Of a DNA stretch of 64,000 nucleotides, positions 44,752 through 52,179 are shown piece after piece. Both the position numbers and the translations under genes were made by a program. Positions within the stretch are counted from its first letter, which is position 1; each line of letters opens with the position of its first letter. The notes under the pieces were generated by a model. It saw only the letters and a list, made by a program, of their open reading frames with translations. It did no database searches and had not been told where the DNA came from. This DNA comes from Sulfitobacter sp. F26204 (GTDB lineage Bacteria > Pseudomonadota > Alphaproteobacteria > Rhodobacterales > Rhodobacteraceae), in the NCBI RefSeq assembly GCF_026410305.1, contig NZ_JAPMLQ010000007.1, positions 124,001 through 188,000 on the forward strand. The letters run 5' to 3'.

Positions 44752-45218
44752 GGGCGGCGGGATTTGATTTCGGCGATGTAGCCATCAATCCACTCCACAT
44801 AATGCGATGCTTGACCCGCATCATAGACCTCTCGCGCCGCGAATGCGTATTCCATCGCCTTGTCCAGATGTGGCACTTCCGTCGTTTTCTCAAATAACGC
44901 CAGTTCCAGCCCTGACAAACAATGTGGCACCATAGCCCAATTAAACGGCACCGCCTCGCGGGTCCATTCCAGCAAAGCGTTGCGAAAGGCGGTGACGGCC
45001 TCGTCGAGTCGCGTAGTGCCTGTTTCGCGCTGCCCGAGGGTTAGCAGCGCAATGCCAAGGTTGTTCAACGGTGCTCCGCGTTCATGTTGGGTTTGGGCCT
45101 GCGCCTGTGTGAAGCGGGCCAGATCAATCGCCACAAACGCCTCAAAGGCCACCTTCGCAGCCCTCTGCGCGCTCGCCCTCTGCGGCGCCCCCGTCCGTCT
45201 GGTGGTCGCCCTGACCAT
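44748..45218 (-). CDS. short TPR-containing protein, possible remnant of a larger gene
   Basis: A 156-residue frame whose central part has a TPR-like unit (PLNNLGIALLTLGQRETGTTRLDEAVTAFRNALLEWTREAVPFNWAM), typical of long arrays of 42-residue repeats. Only one full unit and a partial one (VPHLDKAMEYAFAAREVYD) remain, and the N-terminal ~45 residues look unrelated and basic. The frame overlaps the ychF stop. It is likely the 3' end of a once longer TPR gene, eroded next to the tRNA-Ser integration hotspot; it could also be an intact short protein. Confidence 0.5.
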   Translation of the reverse strand: MVRATTRRTGAPQRASAQRAAKVAFEAFVAIDLARFTQAQAQTQHERGAPLNNLGIALLTLGQRETGTTRLDEAVTAFRNALLEWTREAVPFNWAMVPHCLSGLELALFEKTTEVPHLDKAMEYAFAAREVYDAGQASHYVEWIDGYIAEIKSRRP

Positions 45219-45442
45219 CCTGCTGCACCTCGCATTGGCCGGCCACCAGCGGCAGTGCTCCGGTCGCGTTCTGACCCAGGCAACAGCGCAGGGACACCCG
45301 CATTTCTGCCCTTTTGCATGCCCGCAAATGTCATACTCCCGGTGTAGGAAGGGTGCACAGGCGGTCTACGCATGGCACCCCCCTGAAAATCAGGTCAAAA
45401 ACACCCTTGCCCTCCCCAGACCCCCCCGCTAAACGGGTCAAC

Positions 45443-45532
45443 GGAGACGTGGCCGAGTGGTCGAAGGCGCTCCCCTGCTAAGGGAGTAGGCCCGGAAGGG
45501 TCTCGAGGGTTCGAATCCCTTCGTCTCCGCCA
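45443..45532 (+). tRNA. tRNA-Ser (anticodon GCT)
   Basis: A 90-base type II tRNA. The acceptor stem is GGAGACG/CGTCTCC (45443-45449 with 45522-45528), the anticodon stem CTCCC/GGGAG around loop CTGCTAA, giving anticodon GCT at 45477-45479. A long variable arm and a T arm with GTTCGAATC follow. Discriminator G and an encoded CCA are at 45529-45532. An integrase gene 147 bases downstream marks it as a phage integration target. Confidence 0.97.
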
Positions 45533-45678
45533 GAAAACCCACCAACATATGCGCGAGTTTCTGAGTGATAACAATCACTTAGGCTTGCGCTGTCGTTTTT
45601 AGGGCCGCGAATAGGGCTTGTTTTGCTACACATTTTGCCACACAATTCGCAACACAGGCCCGAAACAGGATTCTGACC

Positions 45679-46950
45679 ATGACCATAATGAAGCGAGGCA
45701 ACACCTTCCATCTGCGCAAGCGTGTCCCGCGCCGATACCAGAGTGTAGAAGAGCGCAAGAACGTATGGGTCAGCCTTCACACCGATTCCGAATCTATCGC
45801 CAAGGCCAAAGCCCCCATTGCGTGGCAGCATCTTGTCGAGGCTTGGGAAGCCCGCATGGCTGGCGACACGGCGGACGCTGATCGGCGGTTTGAAGCGGCC
45901 AAGGAATTGGCGGCGGTGCGGGGCTTTCGATACCTGCCCACGGCCAAAGTCGCTGAGCTGCCCCGGGAAGACTTGCTCGCCCGTGTAGAGGCGGCACGGG
46001 GCCGCGACGGTGAACCGGATATGCGTGAGGCGGCGGCGGTACTTGGTGCGGTCGCTGAGCCTCAGATGACAGTCACCAAGGCGCTTGATCTTTACTGGGG
46101 GCTGGCGGCGGATAAGACCATCGGCAAAAGCGAAGACCAGTTGCGCCGCTGGCAAAACCCCAGAAAGAAAGCCGTTCGCAACTTCATAGAGGTCGTAGGG
46201 GACAAGGCCCTGCCAGACATAACTGGTGACGACATGCTGGATTTTCGCGGTTGGTGGTTGGAAAAGCTCGAGTCGGGCGGCCTGACGCCAAATAGCGCCA
46301 ACAAAGACCTGATACACCTTGGTGACGTTCTGAAGACGGTCAACAAGATGAAACGGCTGGGGCTGGTGCTGCCCTTGTCTGATCTCAGTTTCAAAGAAGG
46401 TGAGGCGCGACAGCGGCCCCCATTCTCTGAGGCATGGATACGCGACAAGTTGCTGAGGCCCGGGGCGCTGGACGGCTTGAACAAGGATGCGCGGTGCATC
46501 CTCTTGGGCATGATCAACACGGGCTATCGGCCAAGTGAAGCGGCGTCCCTCACCAGTGCGCAAATTCGACTGGACGCGGACGTGCCGCATATCTCGATTG
46601 AGCCTGTGGAAAGACAGTTGAAGAGCCGCAATGCGCGGCGTGTCATTCCGCTTGTAGGGGTGTCGCTGGGCGCCTTCAAAGAGTGCCCCAACGGCTTCCC
46701 TAAATATGCCACCAGCTCCGCCAGTTTGTCGGCCACGGTCAACAAGTTCCTGAGGGCCAATGGCCTCATGGAAACGCCAAATCATTCTTTGTACGGGCTG
46801 CGGCATAGCTTTGAAGACAGACTCTTGTCGGTTGGCATAGATGAACGGATAAGGCGCGACCTGTTTGGACACGCCCTTGACCGGGAACGGTACGGCAAGG
46901 GGGCAACATTGGCCCATGTGAGGGGCTTGATTCAGCGGGTGGCGTTCTGA
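45679..46950 (+). CDS. int: site-specific tyrosine integrase
   Basis: A 423-residue phage-type integrase. The N-terminal DUF6538-like segment (MKRGNTFHLRKRVPRRYQSV) is followed by a core-binding SAM-like domain (TVTKALDLYWGLAADKTIGKSE) and the catalytic domain: Arg in NTGYRPSEAASLT, Lys near QLKSRNARRVIP, LYGLRHSFEDRL (the HxxR box, its first His replaced by Tyr), and FGHALDRERYG with the nucleophilic Tyr near the C-terminus. It likely recombined into tRNA-Ser. It looks intact although the neighbouring phage genes are degraded. Confidence 0.92.
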   Translation: MTIMKRGNTFHLRKRVPRRYQSVEERKNVWVSLHTDSESIAKAKAPIAWQHLVEAWEARMAGDTADADRRFEAAKELAAVRGFRYLPTAKVAELPREDLLARVEAARGRDGEPDMREAAAVLGAVAEPQMTVTKALDLYWGLAADKTIGKSEDQLRRWQNPRKKAVRNFIEVVGDKALPDITGDDMLDFRGWWLEKLESGGLTPNSANKDLIHLGDVLKTVNKMKRLGLVLPLSDLSFKEGEARQRPPFSEAWIRDKLLRPGALDGLNKDARCILLGMINTGYRPSEAASLTSAQIRLDADVPHISIEPVERQLKSRNARRVIPLVGVSLGAFKECPNGFPKYATSSASLSATVNKFLRANGLMETPNHSLYGLRHSFEDRLLSVGIDERIRRDLFGHALDRERYGKGATLAHVRGLIQRVAF

Positions 46951-47135
46951 GCTGCAACGGCTCGGGCACGGGCCACAACGTCATCGGCCAGCAATGCCTC
47001 TTCCTGCGCGATCTCAGCTTCTAGACGGGTAAAGAGTGGCGCATAAGTTGGGTCAGCCACCACCAGCTTCGCCACGGTATCAAGGGCCGCCCGAAGGCGC
47101 TCCAAGTCCGTGTTGAAGGTGGTGGCCATACCCAT
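46932..47135 (-). CDS. small phage-type protein downstream of DUF2190
   Basis: A 67-residue helical, Ala-rich frame (LERLRAALDTVAKLVVADPTYAPLFTRLEAEIAQEEALLADD) starting four bases after the DUF2190 stop in the same direction. Position suggests a head-module accessory or adaptor protein. It overlaps the integrase 3' end by 19 bases. A start two codons later is equally possible. No family recognised. Confidence 0.5.
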   Translation of the reverse strand: MGMATTFNTDLERLRAALDTVAKLVVADPTYAPLFTRLEAEIAQEEALLADDVVARARAVAAQNATR

Positions 47136-47139
47136 TGTC

Positions 47140-47265
47140 TCAGCCGTTCAGACGGACGTTCACGGACCCACTGGGGTTACCAGCGACGGTGACGGCAATG
47201 CCGACAGGCGGGTTGGCCCCGGTGTCATCATCGGTCGTGACCAGCTTGGTGGCGTCATCCCAGTA
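47140..47265 (-). pseudogene. DUF2190 capsid-decoration protein, C-terminal fragment
   Basis: About 40 residues, GYWDDATKLVTTDDDTGANPPVGIAVTVAG...SVNVRLNG, match the C-terminal end of DUF2190 phage head proteins (YWDD, IGVA, VRLNG). The N-terminal two thirds are missing; upstream the reading moves directly into the prohead-protease frame. It marks the downstream side of a deletion that removed the rest of the protease and probably the major capsid gene. Confidence 0.65.
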
Positions 47266-47518
47266 CCCGGCCCAAGGTGTCACGCACGGACGCTGTGCGG
47301 TGATTGTCCAAGACGGCCAAGCCTTCAACCGCCGACAGATCAAGCGTGCCAGCGGTCAGAATTTCGTTGAACGGGCCCCGGGCGTCCCGGCGCTGCACCG
47401 GGTTCGCCGTTGCGATCACGGCGGTGACGGTGCGCGTTTCAGGGTCATAGGAATTGGGCCGGGTTGCGGCGCGGATGTGCAGATCATCAAGGGGCAAGGC
47501 GGTGCTCCAATTTCTTGA
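47255..47518 (-). pseudogene. HK97-type prohead protease, N-terminal fragment
   Basis: Residues LHIRAATRPNSYDPETRTVTAVIATANPVQRRDARGPFNEIL are the typical N-terminus of the phage prohead protease (S78-like), and LDNHRTASVRDTLGRVLG contains the catalytic His region (LDNHR). The frame stops at 47255, losing the Ser motif and the C-terminus, and abuts the DUF2190 fragment. A TTG (near 47506) is the likely start, overlapping the small upstream gene. The protease is non-functional. Confidence 0.7.
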
Positions 47519-47678
47519 ATGTGTCGGAATCGCGGGCCACCAGCTCACCAGTTGCCGGGCAGCGGGCGACGGTGGCCTTGTCGATGCGAACGGTCAGGCG
47601 CGGCCCGGTAATCCGGTCGCTGGCGTCCGCTGCAAGCTGGCGCAGATACTTGTCATGGTATTTGCCGCGCTCAGTCAT
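47487..47678 (-). CDS. small phage protein between portal and protease
   Basis: A 63-residue basic protein starting MTERGKYHDKYLRQLAADAS, with ARCPATGELVARDSDTFKKLEHRLAP at its end. It overlaps the portal fragment stop by eight bases and lies directly before the protease, as small head-module proteins often do. A start six codons upstream is possible. Function unknown, perhaps a head-stabilisation protein. Confidence 0.5.
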   Translation of the reverse strand: MTERGKYHDKYLRQLAADASDRITGPRLTVRIDKATVARCPATGELVARDSDTFKKLEHRLAP

Positions 47679-48180
47679 CGGACGACTCCTTGCCACTGAA
47701 GGACAGGCCCAGCTCAGTTTCCCGGGCGCGGTCGTCTGCGATCTCTTGGTCCAGCTCAGCGATATTCCAGCCCAGCGATGCCACGGCTTGCTTGCGGGAT
47801 GTCAGGCCCAGTGCCAGCGCCTCTTTCGCCGCCTGCATATCCTTGGCCGGGTCTACCTGCATCGGACGCGGTGGCAGCCACTCAGCCTTCAGCGCGGGGG
47901 CCAGATCGGGTAAGTCCAGACGGTCTGCTAGATAGGCGTCGGTGATGTGACGACGGAAAACCGGGTTGAGAAATTGGGGGACCAGCGTGTGATAGACATA
48001 CTGTTCCACCTTGGCCCTGAAGGGCAGCAGAGCAGCCCGCAGAGACGAATAGTTGGCCTGAGACAAGTCACCATCCACCACCCATGTGGGGACGCCAAGA
48101 CCCGCCGCGATTTGCCCCAGTGTCAGCTTGGCAAACGAGATGGATTCCTTGGCTTGTTTAGCCAAGCCGCAGTTCGAGGT
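47671..48180 (-). pseudogene. lambda-type phage portal protein, C-terminal fragment
   Basis: About 165 residues resembling the C-terminal third of lambda-family portal proteins: IAAGLGVPTWVVDGDLSQANYSSLRAALLPFRAKVEQ, RLDLPDLAPALKAEWLPP, QVDPAKDMQAAKEALALGLTSRKQAVASLGWN. The N-terminal ~330 residues are missing. Upstream the sequence changes to the middle of a DUF2924 gene, so a deletion has joined the two. The frame stays open to 48213 but residues before about KESISFAKLT are not portal-like. Confidence 0.72.
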
Positions 48181-48349
48181 TCTGGCGGCTGGTGTTCGGC
48201 GCGGGCGCGTCAAAGATCGCCGCCCATTTCTCGCGAAGCTCCGGCACGGTCATCGCCTTGAGCGCGACCAGGTCCGCCAGGACAGCGTGGTCCTGCGCAG
48301 GGCCAAGGCCCGTTCTCTTTCCTACTGATTTCATTCTGGTTTTTGTCAT
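48158..48349 (-). pseudogene. DUF2924 protein, N-terminal fragment
   Basis: A 63-residue frame with the DUF2924 N-terminus: VLADLVALKAMTVPELREKWAAIFDAPAPNTSRQNLELRLG. In intact proteins a YRIQELAYGG segment follows LELRLG; here a stop falls there and portal sequence begins. DUF2924 genes are usually phage or island borne beside recombinases. It overlaps the upstream small gene by four bases (ATGA). Confidence 0.68.
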
Positions 48350-48567
48350 TCGTCCTCTCCAACTCGGGTTCGCAACTGGTGACGACGACGACGAACAAGG
48401 GCGAGGATGTCCAGCGAACTGTCTCCGTCGTGCGAATAATTCTCGTTAATTTTTGGTGGGTTGGCGCGGTCCACGGCTGCAGCGAGGATCCGGGAAAGTT
48501 CCGCCAGTCGCTCATCGGTGGTGAGCTTTTCGGGCGGAGGAGCGAAATTGCCGTTGGTATCGGGCAT
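48346..48567 (-). CDS. small phage-associated protein upstream of DUF2924
   Basis: A 73-residue, charged frame starting MPDTNGNFAPPPEKLTTDERLAELSRILAAAVDRAN and ending LDILALVRRRRHQLRTRVGEDE. ATGA overlap with the DUF2924 fragment suggests translational coupling in the original phage operon. No family recognised; a regulatory or DNA-binding role is possible from its basic tail. Confidence 0.5.
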   Translation of the reverse strand: MPDTNGNFAPPPEKLTTDERLAELSRILAAAVDRANPPKINENYSHDGDSSLDILALVRRRRHQLRTRVGEDE

Positions 48568-48859
48568 GGGGGGGCGAAACTCAGGAGCTGTTTTCCCCTG
48601 TGGTGGCCGCGATGTGGAAGGGATTTCAAGTTAAAACAATGGGTTGTCGTGGTTCTTCGCGAATGAGCGAAAGCATTGGTATGCGGATGTCAGTAGGCAA
48701 TTGCTAAAGCAGAAATGCTCAATCGGAAGCACGTGTGTTGGCCACGAACGCCGCATGGAGACCGTGCACGTGCAGCTCCTCAACATAGATGACGTGCTGA
48801 CCCAGCCCCCTGAACCGGGCCGTATGGATAGAGAATCCGTTCCTGTTTCTTTCTCGTGA

Positions 48860-49729
48860 TTATGTTGCGGTCAAGGCCTGCTGAGCGGAGCTTTTGCATA
48901 GCTCAAGCGAAGCAGGCCGGGTGGCACGGTTGAGATTGGCATAAACGGCTGGGGCCAGCCCGCCAAGTGATGTGTGTGGTCGCTGGATGTTGTAATCGAT
49001 CCTCCAGCTTTCGATGATCTTTCGAGCCTCGGCGAGGTTGCCGAATATGTGCTCATTCAGACATTCGTCCCGCAGCCTGCCGTTGAATGACTCGACAAAA
49101 GCATTCTGCATCGGTTTCCCCGGCGCGATGTAATGCCAGCCAACTCCGGTATCCTGGCACCATCTCAGCACAGCATGAGACGTCATTTCTGTTCCATTAT
49201 CACTGACAATCATATCGGGCTGACCGCGACGCAGGATCAGATCGTCCAATTCACGCGTCAGCCTCGCGCCGGACAAAGAACGATCCACGACAGTTGCCAA
49301 CGCCTCACGGGTGCAGTCATCTACAATGCATAACACACGGAACCGCTGCCCATCTTCGAAGGCGTCGGAGACAAAATCCAACGACCAACGCTGGTTGGCG
49401 CGATCCGGCACCAGAATGGGGCGACGTGTGCCCAAAGCCCGCTTGCGTGACCGCCTGCGGCGCACCGCCAGCCCTTCCTCGCGATAGAGCTTGAACAGCT
49501 TCTTGTGGTTCACCTTAAACCCTTCCCTGGCCAGCAAGATGCCCAAACGACGATAGCCGAACCGACGACGTTCATTCGCCAGTTCGCGCAACCTCTTGCG
49601 CAGGGCGTCGTCACCCTGATCTTGCTTTTGATACTGAAAGACCGACCTATGCAGATCAGCCAATTCGCACGCCCGACGCTCGGACAAGCCGTGCCGATCC
49701 ATCACATCGCGCACGGCTCGTCGCTTCAC
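48860..49729 (-). CDS. IS3-family transposase OrfB (DDE integrase domain)
   Basis: A 289-residue catalytic part of the transposase. An HTH_21 segment ([23 protein letters not shown]) is followed by the rve DDE core: Asp in [11 protein letters not shown], Asp in [10 protein letters not shown], and Glu in [16 protein letters not shown]. It ends with the family [17 protein letters not shown]. It is probably made as an OrfAB fusion by -1 frameshifting rather than from its own start. Confidence 0.93.
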   Translation of the reverse strand: MKRRAVRDVMDRHGLSERRACELADLHRSVFQYQKQDQGDDALRKRLRELANERRRFGYRRLGILLAREGFKVNHKKLFKLYREEGLAVRRRRSRKRALGTRRPILVPDRANQRWSLDFVSDAFEDGQRFRVLCIVDDCTREALATVVDRSLSGARLTRELDDLILRRGQPDMIVSDNGTEMTSHAVLRWCQDTGVGWHYIAPGKPMQNAFVESFNGRLRDECLNEHIFGNLAEARKIIESWRIDYNIQRPHTSLGGLAPAVYANLNRATRPASLELCKSSAQQALTAT

Positions 49730-49737
49730 ATCAGGCG

Positions 49738-50001
49738 TCAGTAGTTTTTTGTCGCGAGATCCTTCAGGGCAGCATTATCCAGCATCGCATCCGCCAACAT
49801 ACGCTTCAGCCTGTTGTTCTCGTCTTCCAGCGCCCTCAGCTTCTTGGCATCCGACACGTTCATGCCGCCAAACCTTGCCTTGTATTTGTAGAAGGTTGCA
49901 TCACTGGTGCCGTAGCGGCGACAAAGCTCCTGCGCTTTCACGCCTGCCTCGTACTCCTTGATCATGCCAATGATCTGTTCGTCTGAAAATCTGCGTTTCA
50001 T
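49738..50001 (-). CDS. IS3-family transposase OrfA
   Basis: An 87-residue protein with an HTH_Tnp_1 helix-turn-helix ([46 protein letters not shown]) and a C-terminal leucine zipper-like helix ([20 protein letters not shown]). The start at 50001 was preferred to 50034 on family grounds. It binds the IS ends. The slippery heptamer lies within its last codons (ACA AAA AAC). Confidence 0.92.
   Translation of the reverse strand: MKRRFSDEQIIGMIKEYEAGVKAQELCRRYGTSDATFYKYKARFGGMNVSDAKKLRALEDENNRLKRMLADAMLDNAALKDLATKNY
49744..49750 (-). promoter_or_regulatory. programmed -1 frameshift site of the IS
   Basis: On the minus strand the heptamer A-AAA-AAC lies in the zero frame of orfA (ACA AAA AAC TAC TGA). 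A -1 shift continues as CTA CTG ACG CCT GAT GTG AAG, entering orfB as LLTPDVK, the usual IS3 junction. It allows synthesis of the OrfAB fusion transposase. Confidence 0.8.
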
Positions 50002-50064
50002 GGTCCATCCTTTTCTTGGACGGATTACTAACACCTGGGTGGCCTGATTTCAGGGGGCAGGGTC

Positions 50065-50253
50065 AATGCGGCGCAAAGGTCGGAGTTTGGTTTAAGGGCA
50101 AATCACAGCGTTGAGTTTTCTAAAGAGACCGGTATCGGGATAATGGCTGCCGATGATCGTGACCGAACCGTTGGGGTCCAGCGCGGCAATGAGGTCATTA
50201 CTGTTTTACCGGATTGCACCTATGTGCCGGGGCGCGACATAACAGCTGCGTAG
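50065..50253 (+). pseudogene. 3' fragment of a gene cut by the IS, unidentified
   Basis: An open frame of 62 codons runs from the IS edge to a TAG at 50251: it includes RSEFGLRANHSVEFSKETG, IGIMAADDRDRTVGVQRGN and EVITVLPDCTYVPGRDITAA. Composition and the absence of stops suggest the C-terminal end of a real protein whose 5' part is absent; the DNA left of the IS does not continue it, so a deletion or larger rearrangement accompanied insertion. I do not recognise the family. Confidence 0.4.
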
Positions 50254-50286
50254 GCAAGGACAATCGTTTCATTTGGGATCTCCCCA

Positions 50287-51570
50287 TTACAGCCGCAGAT
50301 CGCTTTGATCGACGGGGAGGACATATTTCAGGTCATAGAGTACGTGGTCTTTGCGTCCGAGGCTTCGCATGCCGGCCATCCCCATCTCTGAAAATTCTTG
50401 GTGGGCAACCGCCAGGACGATCCCGTCATAGGCGTTGGCGTCGGGCTGACTAATCGGGGTAATGCCGTATTCGTACTCAGCTTCGGCGACATCGACCCAA
50501 GGATCGAACACATCCACTTCGATGCCATAGTCCTGCAATTCGGTAATGACATTGATTACGCGGGTATTACGCAAATCAGGACAATTTTCCTTGAAAGTCA
50601 AACCCATCATGAGCACGCGCGCACCTTGAACATGAATGCGCTTTTTCAGTAGTGCCTTGACCAGTTGTGCCGCCACATAGGCACCCATCCCGTCGTTCAA
50701 ACGCCGCCCGGCCAGGATGATCTGGGGGTGATAGCCAATCGCTTCGGCCTTGTGCGTCAGATAGTAGGGATCGACCCCGATGCAGTGCCCCCCGACAAGG
50801 CCGGGACGGAACGGCAGGAAGTTCCACTTGGTTCCTGCAGCCTCGAGCACCGCCTCGGTGTCGATGCCCATACGGTTGAAAATCACGGCAAGCTCGTTAA
50901 TCAGCGCGATGTTCAGGTCACGCTGGGTGTTCTCGATGACCTTGGCTGCCTCGGCCACGCGGATAGACGGGGCCTTGTGCGTGCCGGCCGTGACGATAGA
51001 TGCATAAAGTCCGTTTACGAATTCCGCAACTTCTGGGGTCGATCCCGATGTCACCTTGGTAATTGTCGTCAAACGATGGGCCTTGTCGCCGGGGTTGATC
51101 CGCTCCGGGCTGTAGCCAGCAAAGAAATCCTCGTTGAACCGCAGGCCCGACACGGCTTCGAGCACCGGCACGCAATCCTCTTCGGTGGCACCGGGATAGA
51201 CCGTCGATTCATAGATCACGATATCACCGCGCTTTAGCACTTTGCCGATGGTTTCGGATGCCATGATCAATGGCGTGAGGTCTGGGCGCTTGTGGGTGTC
51301 AATCGGGGTAGGGACCGTGACGATGTAGACGTTGCAATTGGCGATGTCCTCAGGCGCATTCGAAAAACTCAGATTTGCGGCGCTTGCAAGTTCGTCATCA
51401 TCCACTTCAAGCGTCGAGTCATGCCCGGCCTTCAACGCCGAGATACGGTTGATGTTGATGTCAAACCCGACAACAGGACGATGTTTGCCGAATTCTACAG
51501 CCAGCGGCAATCCAACATACCCAAGACCAATCACAGCGAGCTTCGACGTATCAAGGCAGAAAGAATGCAT
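50287..51570 (-). CDS. UDP-N-acetyl-sugar 6-dehydrogenase (TviB/WbpA-like)
   Basis: A 427-residue NAD-dependent nucleotide-sugar dehydrogenase. The Rossmann motif is [20 protein letters not shown], followed by the TviB-type [32 protein letters not shown] and [13 protein letters not shown] lie in the middle, and the catalytic Cys is in [19 protein letters not shown]. The C-terminal UDP-binding domain has [19 protein letters not shown]. It oxidises UDP-GlcNAc/GalNAc to the uronic acid for surface polysaccharide. The ATG at 51570 has GAGG eight bases upstream. It follows a decayed epimerase gene by seven bases. Confidence 0.93.
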   Translation of the reverse strand: MHSFCLDTSKLAVIGLGYVGLPLAVEFGKHRPVVGFDININRISALKAGHDSTLEVDDDELASAANLSFSNAPEDIANCNVYIVTVPTPIDTHKRPDLTPLIMASETIGKVLKRGDIVIYESTVYPGATEEDCVPVLEAVSGLRFNEDFFAGYSPERINPGDKAHRLTTITKVTSGSTPEVAEFVNGLYASIVTAGTHKAPSIRVAEAAKVIENTQRDLNIALINELAVIFNRMGIDTEAVLEAAGTKWNFLPFRPGLVGGHCIGVDPYYLTHKAEAIGYHPQIILAGRRLNDGMGAYVAAQLVKALLKKRIHVQGARVLMMGLTFKENCPDLRNTRVINVITELQDYGIEVDVFDPWVDVAEAEYEYGITPISQPDANAYDGIVLAVAHQEFSEMGMAGMRSLGRKDHVLYDLKYVLPVDQSDLRL

Positions 51571-51577
51571 AGTGACC

Positions 51578-51955
51578 TCAGACATTGTAATAATCACGGT
51601 ACCAATCGACAAATCGTGCAATACCATCGCGGACATCCGTTTGTGAACGCTATCTCGTCAGGCTTTGCAAGGGCGTTGCGTTCACACTCGTCGCCGGAAA
51701 ATCACCCATTTGCATCGGCAGTTGGTTGCGGATGGCTTTTTTCCCGGGCAAATTCTCGATGGTTTCTATGAAGTTCAACAGCTTGACCTTGTCGGAATTG
51801 CCGATGTTCACCACTCGACAAGATGCTACCGCGGACAGGCTGTCTACTGCCGCCACGATTCCGTCCTGTGGACGTTCCGGCACCGTGTCGATCCCAAGAC
51901 CGTTCAGCGCGCTTGCCCAAACCGACCGCGAAGAAAATGAGACCCCAACCCGCAA
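51578..51955 (-). pseudogene. UDP-glucuronate 4-epimerase-like, 3' remnant with in-frame stop
   Basis: The frame reads DTVPERPQDGIVAAVDSLSA...RVVNIGNSDKVKLLNFIETIE...QMGDFPATS, the C-terminal third of NAD-dependent UDP-glucuronate epimerases. A TAG at 51650-51652 sits where the family has the Tyr of TGY, and the frame then continues [23 protein letters not shown] to a TGA at 51578. The 5' two thirds, including the Rossmann motif, are absent. Gene order epimerase then dehydrogenase is usual in roseobacter polysaccharide loci, so this was once the first gene of the pair. Confidence 0.8.
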
Positions 51956-52100
51956 ACTCTCGTTCTGAATGAGGGAGCAGCAGGAGGCACATCAACATGC
52001 CAACGGCAATTCTGCACTTTTATGAAAGTTCAAACAGCCCTGCCGTTGATTTGGCCCGGAAAGGCTGTCTCTGTCAGAAGCGGGTTCTTTACATTTCTTG

Positions 52101-52122
52101 ACTGTATACACTGGTATACAGT
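52101..52122. promoter_or_regulatory. 22-bp perfect palindrome upstream of isocitrate dehydrogenase
   Basis: Arms ACTGTATAC and GTATACAGT, 9 bp each, around a 4-base spacer, ending 57 bases before the icd start. The TGTATAC/GTATACA core resembles operators of GntR-family repressors, but no such regulator is encoded in the window. A TTGACT hexamer overlaps its left edge, so binding could block RNA polymerase. Confidence 0.6.
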
Positions 52123-52179
52123 TGGCGAATGCGGGTACATGGGGTAAGAGACGGCAAACCAGTCATTCAGGAGATTCCC

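Larger units (their letters stand above)
45533..48797. mobile_element. eroded prophage/integrative element at tRNA-Ser
   Basis: The segment begins at the 3' end of tRNA-Ser(GCT) with a tyrosine integrase and continues with minus-strand pieces of a phage head module: a small upstream protein, DUF2924, portal, a small connector, prohead protease, DUF2190 and a small protein. Terminase, major capsid and tail genes are missing, and two fusions show internal deletions. The right boundary and a second copy of the tRNA 3' end were searched for and not found; an IS3 element borders the remnant at 48798. Confidence 0.7.
48798..50065 (-). mobile_element. IS3-family insertion sequence (IS407-like group)
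   Basis: A 1,268-bp element bounded by imperfect inverted repeats starting TGACCC(A/T)GCCCCCTGAA at both ends (left 48798 onward, right ending GGGTCA at 50065). It contains orfA and orfB in the -1 frame with an A-AAA-AAC slippery heptamer. The flanks are GTGC and ATGC, so the target duplication is imperfect or the boundary differs by a base. It appears intact and may be active. Confidence 0.88.

Noticed and set aside
45508-45532. attR copy of the tRNA-Ser 3' end further downstream
   Set aside because: No repeat of the tRNA 3' end was found up to 64 kb, so the right end of the island cannot be placed.
45478-46917. 479-codon minus-strand frame opposite the integrase and over tRNA-Ser
   Set aside because: It overlaps a convincing tRNA and an integrase with catalytic residues; the translation is composition-driven.
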